In this document: positions 1 to 8,615 of the stretch, one piece after another
Layout of the letters: every line of letters starts with the position of its first letter
Numbering within the stretch: position 1 is the stretch's first letter
Assembly: GCF_040253585.1 (NCBI RefSeq)
Contig: NZ_JBELAU010000004.1
Coordinates: 310,001 to 374,000 of the forward strand
DNA length: 64,000 nucleotides
DNA from: Emticicia sp040253585
GTDB taxonomy: Bacteria > Bacteroidota > Bacteroidia > Cytophagales > Spirosomataceae
Direction of reading: 5' to 3'
Program-made: the position numbers and the translations under genes
Notes under the pieces: generated by a model
The model's input: the letters and a program-made list of their open reading frames with translations, nothing else
What the model was told of the DNA's origin: nothing
Databases searched by the model: none

Positions 1-2036
1 ATAAAAATGTATTCGATGTATTTACATTTCCATTTTTAGTAGGGAGTCCAAAAACGGCACTTGCAGAACCTAATACAATTGTTATTACTGAAACATTAGC
101 GAAAAAAATATTTGGTAATGCACAAAAAGCCCTGAACCAAACCATTTATTTTGATAAAACAGAAACCAATAAAATTACTGGTGTAATTCAGGATATTCCC
201 AACAATTCACATTTACAGTTTGAAGGCTTGCGTGCATTGCCTACGGGTTTTACGGCAGGCTGGCAAGATTCAAATTTATATACCTATTTGCTCCTTGATA
301 ATGGTGTAGATAAAAATGTGCTTGAGGCAAAGCTTCCACAATTTGCTCAAAAAACGATTTTGAAAGAAATGAAGGTAGTTTCTTACAAAATGGAATTACA
401 GCCTTTACGAGATATTCACTTGCATTCCGATTTGCAATACGAGATAAGTGCCAATAATACCATCAATCGCATGTATCTATTTATGGCATTGGCAGGTTTG
501 ATATTGATTATTGCCATCATTAATTACATGAATTTGGCAACAGCCAGAGCTGGGATGAGAATTCGTGAAGTTGGTGTTCGTAAGGCCATTGGCTCTACAC
601 AAAGCGATTTAATTGGCTTATTTATTGTTGAATCGCTTAGTTTTAGCATCATCGCTTCAGTTATTTCAGTCTTTTTAGTGGCTGGTTTGCTTCCGTACTT
701 CAATCAGTTTGCAGGCAAATCTTTAGAATTAAATAGATTTGGTATTCTTTCTTCCATAGGCATTTTTGCTCTATTCAGCTTGTTTATTGGTTTTCTTAGT
801 GGGAGCTACCCCGCTTTTTTTCTTGCTCGATTCAGAACCATTTTGGCATTAAAAGGCCTGACAGGAAGTTTAAATCAAAGTGTGATTTTTAGAAAATCAT
901 TGGTAGTTTTTCAGTTTGCCGCAACCATTATTTTAATTGCTGGAGCCTGGATTATTTACCAACAATTACAATTTTCAGCCGATAAAGACCTTGGATTTAA
1001 TCGAAAACAAGTAATAACAATACATATTGATGATAGAAGTTTGCGTTCAAATATTGGCTCTCTGAAAGACCAATTGATGAAAAACTCATTGATAGAGAAT
1101 GTAGCTGCTGCGGGAAATCCGATTGGCAATAATAATTTAGGTCAAACTCCTTACTTTTTTGAAAAAACAGATGGTTCTATTTCTACCAATTCAAAAGTAG
1201 TGCAAGAACTTACGGTTAATCCTTCTTTTGTGCCTACGATGGACATACAAATGAAATTAGGCAGTAATTTCTCAGAAAATAAGCCAAGCGATGTGACCGA
1301 TGCGGCCCTTATCAATGAGACTTTAATGAAAGAATTGGCTTATACAAACCCCATCGGAAAAAGAATTCAAGTAAAAATAAATAGAGAAGGAGCGATTGCC
1401 GAACGACGAATCATTGGTGTATTCAAAGATTTTCATACGTATTCGTTGCAACATAGAGTAGAACCGATGGTGTTGGTAATGCCTACGCAAGCATCTATGG
1501 AAGACAATCTTTATGTGAGAATAAATACCTCAAAAACCAAAGAAGCATTGGCTTACATTCAAAAGACCTTTCGAGAATTTGACAAATTAAACCCAATTGA
1601 AATAAATTTCTTAGACCAAAATTTTGCTCGACAATACGAATCAGAGCAAAAACAAGGAGTACTTTCGCTATCCTTTGCCATTATTTCTGTTTTACTGGCT
1701 TGTCTTGGCTTATTTGGTTTGGCTGCTTTTACTGCACAGCAACGAGTCAAAGAAATAGGCATCAGAAAAATATTGGGAGCGAGCATTGGTTCAATATTCT
1801 TTTTGTTGAATAAAGATTTCATAAAATTGGTCTTGATTGCTTCTGTAATAGCCATTCCGATGGCCGTAATTCTAATGAGTAATTGGCTGCAAAATTTTGC
1901 ATATACAGTCGAAATTCGCTGGTGGGTATTTGCTGGAGCAGGTTTTGTTTCTTTGCTCATTGCTTTACTGACAGTGAGTTTCCAGGCCATTAAAGCTGCA
2001 TTAATGAACCCAGTGAAGAGTTTGAAAACGGAGTGA
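1..2036 (+). CDS. ABC transporter permease, FtsX/MacB type (permease 1 of 14, 5' end outside window)
   Basis: The frame is open from the first bases (frame 3), so the gene begins upstream; 677 residues are visible and roughly 120-130 are missing. The family architecture seen here and in all thirteen later copies is: an N-terminal membrane helix, a periplasmic MacB core domain, three helices of a first FtsX domain, a linking helix, a second periplasmic core, and a second FtsX domain. Here the first FtsX coupling loop reads EVGVRKAIGS (about nt 568-597) and the second EIGIRKILGAS (about nt 1752-1784). In this family these loops contact the ATPase. The C-terminus, AALMNPVKSLKTE, is the signature ending of the array. 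Related proteins export lipoproteins, peptides or drugs, or transmit force across the envelope; the substrate here is unknown. The first loop context (YMNLATARAGMRIREVG) differs from the SEKRAKEVG subgroup that follows. Confidence 0.93.
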   Translation, partial: KNVFDVFTFPFLVGSPKTALAEPNTIVITETLAKKIFGNAQKALNQTIYFDKTETNKITGVIQDIPNNSHLQFEGLRALPTGFTAGWQDSNLYTYLLLDNGVDKNVLEAKLPQFAQKTILKEMKVVSYKMELQPLRDIHLHSDLQYEISANNTINRMYLFMALAGLILIIAIINYMNLATARAGMRIREVGVRKAIGSTQSDLIGLFIVESLSFSIIASVISVFLVAGLLPYFNQFAGKSLELNRFGILSSIGIFALFSLFIGFLSGSYPAFFLARFRTILALKGLTGSLNQSVIFRKSLVVFQFAATIILIAGAWIIYQQLQFSADKDLGFNRKQVITIHIDDRSLRSNIGSLKDQLMKNSLIENVAAAGNPIGNNNLGQTPYFFEKTDGSISTNSKVVQELTVNPSFVPTMDIQMKLGSNFSENKPSDVTDAALINETLMKELAYTNPIGKRIQVKINREGAIAERRIIGVFKDFHTYSLQHRVEPMVLVMPTQASMEDNLYVRINTSKTKEALAYIQKTFREFDKLNPIEINFLDQNFARQYESEQKQGVLSLSFAIISVLLACLGLFGLAAFTAQQRVKEIGIRKILGASIGSIFFLLNKDFIKLVLIASVIAIPMAVILMSNWLQNFAYTVEIRWWVFAGAGFVSLLIALLTVSFQAIKAALMNPVKSLKTE

Positions 2037-2045
2037 TATAAGGAA

Positions 2046-2099
2046 TTAGGAGGTAGGATTTAGGGAAAAGTAACCAAATCCTATGCCCTAATTCCTAAA
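2046..2099. repeat. Intergenic inverted repeat between permeases 1 and 2
   Basis: The gap contains AGGAATTAGG paired with CCTAATTCCT and, inside it, TAGGATTT paired with AAATCCTA, around an A-rich loop. No T-tract follows, so it is not a canonical terminator. It is the first of a series of gap hairpins in the array but is built from a different core sequence (GGAATTAGG) from the GTTACTGG hairpins further along. Confidence 0.7.
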
Positions 2100-2111
2100 A
2101 CCTTTAAAATT

Positions 2112-2126
2112 ATGAAAAAGCTATGA
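2112..2126 (+). CDS. Mini-ORF MKKL overlapping the permease 2 start
   Basis: ATG AAA AAG CTA TGA encodes MKKL and stops inside the permease start (ATGA overlap at 2123-2126). The same ATGAAAAAGCTATG string precedes the permeases at 29181 and 33061, which argues that it is kept by selection or copied with the 5' edge of the gene. It could serve for translational coupling. Whether it is translated is unknown. Confidence 0.4.
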   Translation: MKKL

Positions 2127-4516
2127 TAAAAAATTATTTCAAAGTTGCCCTCCGTAACCTTGTTAAGAACAAGGTTTACTCGTTTATCAACATTTTTGGT
2201 TTGGCTACTGGTATGTCGGTTGCCATGCTCATAGGCCTCTGGATGTATGATGAAATTTCGTTTGATAAACATTACGAAAACTATGACCGCATTGCCCAAG
2301 TAATGCAGCATAATTTGTATAATGGCAAGAAAGAAACGCAGATGTCGAATCCCGCAGTGATGGCCGAAGAAATTCGGAATACCTATGGCAGTGACTTTAC
2401 GTATGTGTTGCAATCTTCTTGGAATTCAAGCCATATTTTGACGGCTGGCGAGAAGAAATTCACTAAAAACGGCAGTTATTTTGAGCCAAAAGTAACCGAA
2501 ATGCTTTCGTTGAAAATGCTCAAAGGTACTCGTGATGGTTTGAAAGAACCCTACTCAATTTTGTTGTCGGAGTCGGTGGCAAAAGCCTATTTTGGCGATA
2601 CCGACCCCATGAATAAAGTCATGCGAATTGACAACAAAACCGATGTAAAAGTGACAGGCGTTTATGAAGATATTCCTTATAACTCTACTCTAAAAAATGT
2701 GTCTTATCTGATGCCGTGGGAATTGTATCTGATTACCAACGATTGGGTTAAAAAAATGGAAAATCCGTGGGGAAGTAATTTCACACAAACCTTCGCTCAG
2801 ATTGCCCCCAATGCCGATATGAATAAGGTTTCGGCTAAAATAAAAAATGTCAAACTTAATAAACTGAACAAAGAGGAAGCAAGATATAAGCCCGAAGTTT
2901 TCTTGCATCCGATGGCAAATTGGCATTTGCATGGCGAATTTAAAAATGGCATAAATACAGGCGGTCGCATTGAATTTGTGTGGCTTTTTGGCATTATTGG
3001 GGTTTTTGTATTGCTTTTGGCTTGTATCAATTTTATGAATTTGAGTACGGCACGCAGCGAAAAACGTGCAAAAGAAGTAGGCATTCGCAAAGCCATTGGT
3101 TCGGTGCGTGGACAACTTATTAGTCAGTTTTTCAGCGAGTCGCTTTTAGTGGTTAGCCTTGCTTTTGTGCTTTCTATCGGCTTGGTATTGCTCATCCTAC
3201 CATTTTTCAATGAGTTGGCCGATAAGAAAATGAGTATTTTATGGACAAATCCGTATTTTTGGTTGCTCGGAGTCGTTTTTAGTATTCTCACAGGCTTAAT
3301 TGCGGGCAGCTATCCAGCTCTTTATCTATCTTCTTTTCAACCCGTTAAGGTGCTTAAAGGCACTTTTCGTGTGGGGCGTTTTGCCTCTATTCCTCGCAAA
3401 GTTTTGGTGGTAGTTCAGTTTACAGTTTCGGTAACTCTCATCATCGGCACAATCGTAGTTTTTCGACAAGTGCAGTTTGCCAAAAGTCGTCCTGTGGGTT
3501 ATACCCGAGACGGTCTGATAAATATTGAAATGCAAACGACTGATATTCATAAACACTTTGATGTAGTAAGATACGAACTACAAAAATCGGGTGCGATAGT
3601 AGATATTGCCGAGTCGGGCAGTCCACTCACTGAGCATTGGAATAGCAATGGTGGCTTTGATTGGAAAGGCAAAGACCCAAATTTGGCCGTTGATTTTCCG
3701 AATAACCCTGTTTCGCACGAATACGGCAAAACTATCGGCTGGCAATTTGTGGCAGGCCGAGATTTTTCACGACAATATACTTCCGATTCTTTGGCTTTTG
3801 TCTTGAATGAAGCCGCTGCCAAATACATGGGTTTCAAAAATCCGATGGCAGCTATTGACGAAACCGTAAAATGGAACGGAAAGGCTTATAAAGTCATAGG
3901 AGTTATCAAAAATATGATTGTGCAGTCGCCTTATGAGCCATCTCGTGCTTCATTGTTTCATTTAGGTCAAGACGAAGGCAATGTGGTTATTATAAAACTT
4001 AGCCCCGACCGACCTGCCAGCGAATCGCTCAGCAAAGTAGAAGAAGTATTCAGAAAATATAATCCTGCACAGCCTTTTGAATACAAATTTGTGGACGAAG
4101 ACTACGCCAAAAAGTTTGGTAACGAAGAAAGAGTAGGCAAACTCGCCACATTTTTTGCCATTTTGGCCATTTTTATCTCGTGCCTTGGATTGTTTGGATT
4201 GGCAAGTTTTGTGGCCGAACAACGCACCAAAGAAATCGGTGTAAGAAAAGTGCTGGGTGCAACCATTACCAATATTTGGACATTGCTATCGAAAGATTTT
4301 GTGGTTTTGGTGCTTGTTTCTTTCTGCATTGCTTCGCCAGTCGCTTACTTCTTTATGAGTAGCTGGACTCAGAAATACACTTATCGCACCGATATTTCGT
4401 GGTGGATATTTGCAGTAACTGGCCTCGGAGCCTTGATAGTTACCCTCCTAACGGTAAGTTTTCAGGCCATCAAAGCAGCGGTAATGAACCCTGTGAAATC
4501 GTTGAAAACGGAGTGA
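2123..4516 (+). CDS. ABC transporter permease, FtsX/MacB type (permease 2)
   Basis: A 797-aa inner-membrane protein. The N-terminal helix lies at about residues 20-42 (GLATGMSVAMLIGLWM). The first FtsX domain begins near residue 288, with coupling loop KRAKEVGIRKAIGS at about 315-328. The RKVLVVVQFTVSVTLIIGT helix follows near 426-447. The second coupling loop EQRTKEIGVRKVLGA lies near 698-711. The ending is AAVMNPVKSLKTE. It belongs to the subgroup with LSTARSEKRAKEVG, shared with the permeases at 6099, 8616 and 18955. The ATG at 2123 aligns with MIRNYLKIA starts elsewhere (here MIKNYFKVALRNL) and overlaps the MKKL mini-ORF. An S41-like lipoprotein gene follows 15 bp downstream. No cognate ATPase is nearby. 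Confidence 0.95.
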   Translation: MIKNYFKVALRNLVKNKVYSFINIFGLATGMSVAMLIGLWMYDEISFDKHYENYDRIAQVMQHNLYNGKKETQMSNPAVMAEEIRNTYGSDFTYVLQSSWNSSHILTAGEKKFTKNGSYFEPKVTEMLSLKMLKGTRDGLKEPYSILLSESVAKAYFGDTDPMNKVMRIDNKTDVKVTGVYEDIPYNSTLKNVSYLMPWELYLITNDWVKKMENPWGSNFTQTFAQIAPNADMNKVSAKIKNVKLNKLNKEEARYKPEVFLHPMANWHLHGEFKNGINTGGRIEFVWLFGIIGVFVLLLACINFMNLSTARSEKRAKEVGIRKAIGSVRGQLISQFFSESLLVVSLAFVLSIGLVLLILPFFNELADKKMSILWTNPYFWLLGVVFSILTGLIAGSYPALYLSSFQPVKVLKGTFRVGRFASIPRKVLVVVQFTVSVTLIIGTIVVFRQVQFAKSRPVGYTRDGLINIEMQTTDIHKHFDVVRYELQKSGAIVDIAESGSPLTEHWNSNGGFDWKGKDPNLAVDFPNNPVSHEYGKTIGWQFVAGRDFSRQYTSDSLAFVLNEAAAKYMGFKNPMAAIDETVKWNGKAYKVIGVIKNMIVQSPYEPSRASLFHLGQDEGNVVIIKLSPDRPASESLSKVEEVFRKYNPAQPFEYKFVDEDYAKKFGNEERVGKLATFFAILAIFISCLGLFGLASFVAEQRTKEIGVRKVLGATITNIWTLLSKDFVVLVLVSFCIASPVAYFFMSSWTQKYTYRTDISWWIFAVTGLGALIVTLLTVSFQAIKAAVMNPVKSLKTE

Positions 4517-4531
4517 TTTCTCGTCCATTTT

Positions 4532-5995
4532 ATGAAATATTTTATTATGAAAGTTTACATTTTTTTATTGTCTTTTATAGCTACAGTCTATTTGAATAGC
4601 TGCTCAGGTAACAGACTGAGGCAAACCAGTCAAAACAAATTAGGCAACCGCTTTCTAAGGGAAAATGAGACTGTCAATCCAATTCTTAAAGGCTACTGGA
4701 AATCTATCGGAAATGGTTATATTTTAGATGCCACCTCAGATAGTATTTTGCTGTACAGTTATACCAAGAATTTCTGTTATAAAGAAAAGAACGACTATAT
4801 AGAAGGTCTTCTAAATTCTAAAGCGAGATTTATCTTAAATAATGATACGCTAAGTATATTTAGTACAGATTATGGAGATAAATCTTCAGTATTACAAATA
4901 AAACGAGACTATGTTCGCATAAAAAATTTACCTGACAATCATTTAAGTTTTTCTCAAATGCAAAAATTAGAACCGAAAAAATTATTTAATCTTTTTATAG
5001 AAACCTATTCGGAAAACTATGCCTTCAGCAAAGAGAGGGGTATTAATTGGGATAGCATTAAGGCCGAATTTGAGAGCCAAATTTCAGATAAAACGACAGA
5101 AAGCGAATTATTTCATGTTTTTGGACAGATTGTTACACGAACAAAAGACCAACACACAAAAGTGATTGATGTTACAGGACAAACTATGCAATATCGCATC
5201 ACACCTTCTGCTGAAATAGTGTCGGAAGTTTTTAGAAGTCAATCAAATATTAAGAAGTTAGATGACTATTTCAACTTATTTTTTAATACAAATTATAAAA
5301 ATATTTCAGATAGTTTATTGCACGGAAAAGGACATAAGGTCGCAAACGGAAAATTAGAATGGGGTAGCCTGAATAATAACATAGGATATATCAATATTCA
5401 TTCATTTGATGGTTTTGTAACAAAGAGCCATTCAAGAAAGCAACAAATTGATTCGGTAAACTATCACATGGAAAATATAATTAAAAATTTACAAAATAAA
5501 AAAGCCATAATTATAGATATCAGTTTCAACTTTGGAGGCTACGACGCATCAAGTCTGACGTTGGCAAGTTATTTTACAGAAAAGCCTTTATTTGCTTATA
5601 TCAGTCAAGTTTACTTCGGAGGCATGTTTTATAACGAATCCAAAGTATATATTCAACCTTCCAATAAAGTGAGGTTTACCAAGCCAGTTTATATATTGAT
5701 GACTGACATAAGCCGCAGCCAAGCAGAAGGTTTTGCCATGACTATGAAAGCGAATTCTAACGTAAAACTTGTTGGAACTAATACTTTAGGAATTTTATCA
5801 AGTATGCTTGGCAAGTCTATTGGTAATTTTTATTGTACTTTATCTAACCAACGTTTGATTATGCCCAATGGTAAATATTATGAAGTAACTGGTGTTGAAC
5901 CTGACATCAAAATGACAGTTTTTAATAAACAAAATATATTTAACGGACACAAAGATTCTATCAACAAGATTGTTGAAATTATAGAAAGTAACTGA
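4532..5995 (+). CDS. S41-family peptidase-like lipoprotein
   Basis: A 487-aa protein with a lipoprotein signal (FIATVYLNSC, lipobox LNSC about residues 22-25), so probably membrane-anchored in the envelope. Residues about 285-480 resemble the C-terminal processing peptidase (S41/tail-specific protease) fold: NNIGYINIHSFDGF, then KKAIIIDISFNFGGYD, then TDISRSQAEGFAMTMKAN, where the Ser in RSQAE sits where the S41 nucleophile is expected, then GVEPDIKM near the end. No PDZ domain is evident. The N-terminal 150 residues are unassigned. An alternative start is ATG 4547, which gives a more typical signal peptide (MKVYIFLLSF). The gene sits between two permeases on the same strand, 15 bp after permease 2, so co-transcription with it is likely. 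Function inferred from family only; catalysis is not certain. Confidence 0.75.
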   Translation: MKYFIMKVYIFLLSFIATVYLNSCSGNRLRQTSQNKLGNRFLRENETVNPILKGYWKSIGNGYILDATSDSILLYSYTKNFCYKEKNDYIEGLLNSKARFILNNDTLSIFSTDYGDKSSVLQIKRDYVRIKNLPDNHLSFSQMQKLEPKKLFNLFIETYSENYAFSKERGINWDSIKAEFESQISDKTTESELFHVFGQIVTRTKDQHTKVIDVTGQTMQYRITPSAEIVSEVFRSQSNIKKLDDYFNLFFNTNYKNISDSLLHGKGHKVANGKLEWGSLNNNIGYINIHSFDGFVTKSHSRKQQIDSVNYHMENIIKNLQNKKAIIIDISFNFGGYDASSLTLASYFTEKPLFAYISQVYFGGMFYNESKVYIQPSNKVRFTKPVYILMTDISRSQAEGFAMTMKANSNVKLVGTNTLGILSSMLGKSIGNFYCTLSNQRLIMPNGKYYEVTGVEPDIKMTVFNKQNIFNGHKDSINKIVEIIESN

Positions 5996-6098
5996 TAATT
6001 AAATACGTAATTATAAACATCATTAAGTTACTGGCAGTTTGTGAACAAAATCACTTCAAGAAATAAGCGTTTTGGTAAATATATTAAATCACAAAATT

Positions 6099-8513
6099 AT
6101 GATACGCAATTACCTAAAAATCGCATTCAGAAACCTTCAAAAAAACAAGGTTTACTCATTTATCAATATTGGTGGGCTTGCCGTAGGTATGGCTGTGGCG
6201 ATGCTCATTGGGCTTTGGGTGTATGATGAAGTAAGTTATAACCGTAACACCCAAAACTATGACCGAATTGGACACGTACATAACCACGTAATTGAGCCAT
6301 TAGAAAAAAAAGCTGATTATGCAACCACCATGCCACAACCAGTGGCAACGGTATTGCGTGAAAAATACGGACATATTTTCAAGCATGTAATCTTGCTGCA
6401 ATGGGCGGGCAATTATTCGATAAAAATTGGTGAGAACAACTTTGTGAAAAGTGGACAGTTTTTCGATAATGGTGTGCTTGATATGTTTTCGGTGAAAATG
6501 CTCAAAGGAAACAAAGAAAGCCTAAACGACCCACAAGGAATCGTTATTTCGGAATCGACCTCGAAAGCACTTTTTGGCGAAAAAGACCCTATTGGACAAA
6601 CAGTCAAGCTAAATAATAAGATAAACTCTAAAATTACAGGAGTCTATGAAGATATTGCCAAAAATTCATTTTTGGGCGATGTACAATTCATCGGAAATTT
6701 TGAGAATATCAAAGCAACCTTTCCAGACATTAAAGCCAACGAAACCAATTGGCAAAACAGTTCTCAAAGGCTTTTTGTACAAACCAACGATAACGTAAGT
6801 ATCGACCAAGCAAATGCGGCTATCAAGGATTTTTATTTCAAAGATGGCCCTGATAATCTCAAAGAACTTGCCCAAAAATACCAAGCAATTCTTTACTTAA
6901 ACCCAATGAAAAACTGGTATCTCTACTCTGAGTACAAAGATGGATACCCGTCTGGTGGACGAATAACTTTCGTGTGGCTTTTTGCTATTGTTGGGCTATT
7001 TGTATTGTTGTTGGCGTGTATCAATTTTATGAACCTAAGCACTGCTCGTAGCGAAAAACGAGCCAAAGAAGTAGGAATCCGAAAAGCCATTGGTTCTGTA
7101 AAATCTCAACTGGTCAATCAATTTTTGAGCGAGTCGTTTTTGGTTGTTTTCTTTGCTTTTATCATTACAATTGTCTTGGTTTTGCTTTCTATTGCACCAT
7201 TCAATGAGCTAACCGATAAGAATATCCAATTGCCAATATCAAACCTTTATTTTTGGTTAATTTGCTTGGTATTTTTACTGGCAACCTCTTTATTATCAGG
7301 CATTTACCCAGCATTTTACTTGTCGTCATTCGAGCCTATAAAAGTGCTTAAAGGCACAATCCGACTGGGTAAATATGCTTCGTTGCCACGTAAAGTATTA
7401 GTAGTAGTGCAATTTACGGTATCAATAATTTTAGTCATAGGTACAATCATCGTTTATCAACAAATTCAACATGCACAAAATCGCCCCATTGGCTATAATA
7501 AAGAGAGTTTAATAAGAATTCCGATGGACGACCCCAATTTCAATAATAACAAATTGATAATGAAAGAAGAGATTCTTAGAAACGGGGTGGCAGACAAAGT
7601 GGCTTTTTCGAGTAGCCCTGTAAACGCAATTTGGGACAATTGGAATGGATTTACTTGGAAAGGGAAAAAACCTGAGTCGGAGTCGTCGTTTTCGGTAACA
7701 TGGATAAACGAAGATTATGGTAAGACTATTCAATGGAAACTCAAACAAGGAAGAGATTATTCGACTGATTTTAGCACCGATACTGCTGCCGTAATTATCA
7801 ATGAATCGGCCGCAAAATATCTTGGTTTGAAAAATCCAATTGGCGAATATATAACCAATGATGACACGAAACAACGCCGACAAATAATTGGAGTAGTAGA
7901 AGATGTAGTGGCCGACTCGCCGTTTGAGCCTGTAAAAATGGGGTTTTATTGGTATGTCAAAAATCCAAATGATGTAGGACAAATGCTAATAAAAATCAAA
8001 CCAAATTTATCAGCAAATGAGGCATTGGCAAAAATCGAATCAATTCAGAAAAAATTAGTGCCATCTGCTCCGTTTCAGGTCAAATTTACAAGCGAAGAAT
8101 ACGGACAAAAATTCAAAGCCGAACAACGAATTGGAAAATTGGCAACTCTTTTCACGGTTTTAGCCATTTTTATTTCATGTTTGGGGCTTTTTGGCTTAGC
8201 AAGTTTCGTGGCTGAGCAACGCACCAAAGAAATTGGTATTCGAAAAGTATTGGGTGCTTCTGTTGCTAACCTTTGCCAAATGCTTTCAAAAGATTTTGTG
8301 CTTTTGGTCATAATCTCTTGCCTTATCGCTGCACCAATCGCTTACTATTGCATGAATAATTGGCTACAAAAATATACGTACAGAACGGAAATTAGCTGGT
8401 GGGTCTTCGTAGCTTCGGGCGTTGGTACGTTGCTAATTACCTTATTTACAGTAAGTTATCAGTCCATAAAAGCAGCCATGATGAACCCCGTGAAATCGTT
8501 GAAATCGGAATAA
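6099..8513 (+). CDS. ABC transporter permease, FtsX/MacB type (permease 3)
   Basis: An 804-aa permease. An upstream TTG at 6072 would extend it by nine residues, but ATG 6099 is preferred because ACAAAATTATGATACGCAAT is the shared start context of the permeases at 8616, 11439 and 21404. The first coupling loop KRAKEVGIRKAIGS is near residue 320 and the second EQRTKEIGIRKVLGAS near 708. The ending is AAMMNPVKSLKSE. Its N-terminus (NLQKNKVYSFINI) is almost the same as that of permease 4, which suggests a relatively recent duplication of this pair, although their periplasmic domains differ considerably. The 103-bp upstream gap keeps only a fragment (GTTACTGGCAGTTT) of the array's usual hairpin. 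Confidence 0.95.
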   Translation: MIRNYLKIAFRNLQKNKVYSFINIGGLAVGMAVAMLIGLWVYDEVSYNRNTQNYDRIGHVHNHVIEPLEKKADYATTMPQPVATVLREKYGHIFKHVILLQWAGNYSIKIGENNFVKSGQFFDNGVLDMFSVKMLKGNKESLNDPQGIVISESTSKALFGEKDPIGQTVKLNNKINSKITGVYEDIAKNSFLGDVQFIGNFENIKATFPDIKANETNWQNSSQRLFVQTNDNVSIDQANAAIKDFYFKDGPDNLKELAQKYQAILYLNPMKNWYLYSEYKDGYPSGGRITFVWLFAIVGLFVLLLACINFMNLSTARSEKRAKEVGIRKAIGSVKSQLVNQFLSESFLVVFFAFIITIVLVLLSIAPFNELTDKNIQLPISNLYFWLICLVFLLATSLLSGIYPAFYLSSFEPIKVLKGTIRLGKYASLPRKVLVVVQFTVSIILVIGTIIVYQQIQHAQNRPIGYNKESLIRIPMDDPNFNNNKLIMKEEILRNGVADKVAFSSSPVNAIWDNWNGFTWKGKKPESESSFSVTWINEDYGKTIQWKLKQGRDYSTDFSTDTAAVIINESAAKYLGLKNPIGEYITNDDTKQRRQIIGVVEDVVADSPFEPVKMGFYWYVKNPNDVGQMLIKIKPNLSANEALAKIESIQKKLVPSAPFQVKFTSEEYGQKFKAEQRIGKLATLFTVLAIFISCLGLFGLASFVAEQRTKEIGIRKVLGASVANLCQMLSKDFVLLVIISCLIAAPIAYYCMNNWLQKYTYRTEISWWVFVASGVGTLLITLFTVSYQSIKAAMMNPVKSLKSE

Positions 8514-8527
8514 TAAAATAGTTATTC

Positions 8528-8589
8528 GTTACTGGGGAACTGGTAATTGGTGAATAGTATCCCCGTGCCAATAACCAGTTTCCAGTAAC
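8528..8589. repeat. GTTACTGG-family intergenic inverted repeat (gap permease 3/4)
   Basis: The left arm GTTACTGGGGAACTGG (8528-8543) pairs with the right arm CCAGTTTCCAGTAAC (8575-8589), with one bulged base. The repeat CACCAATCACCAAT follows, then the shared start context. There is no T-tract after the right arm. Confidence 0.7.
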
Positions 8590-8615
8590 CAATCACCAAT
8601 CACCAATACAAAATT

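Noticed and set aside
1559..4329. Long minus-strand and alternative-frame ORFs inside permease genes, such as 1559-1990, 2690-3115 and 4102-4329
   Set aside because: They mirror conserved permease codons, recur at the same relative place in each paralog and have no independent start context or recognisable family.
6072..6098. TTG start at 6072 for permease 3
   Set aside because: The ATG at 6099 has the same upstream context and N-terminal sequence as the other permeases; the extra nine residues match nothing.
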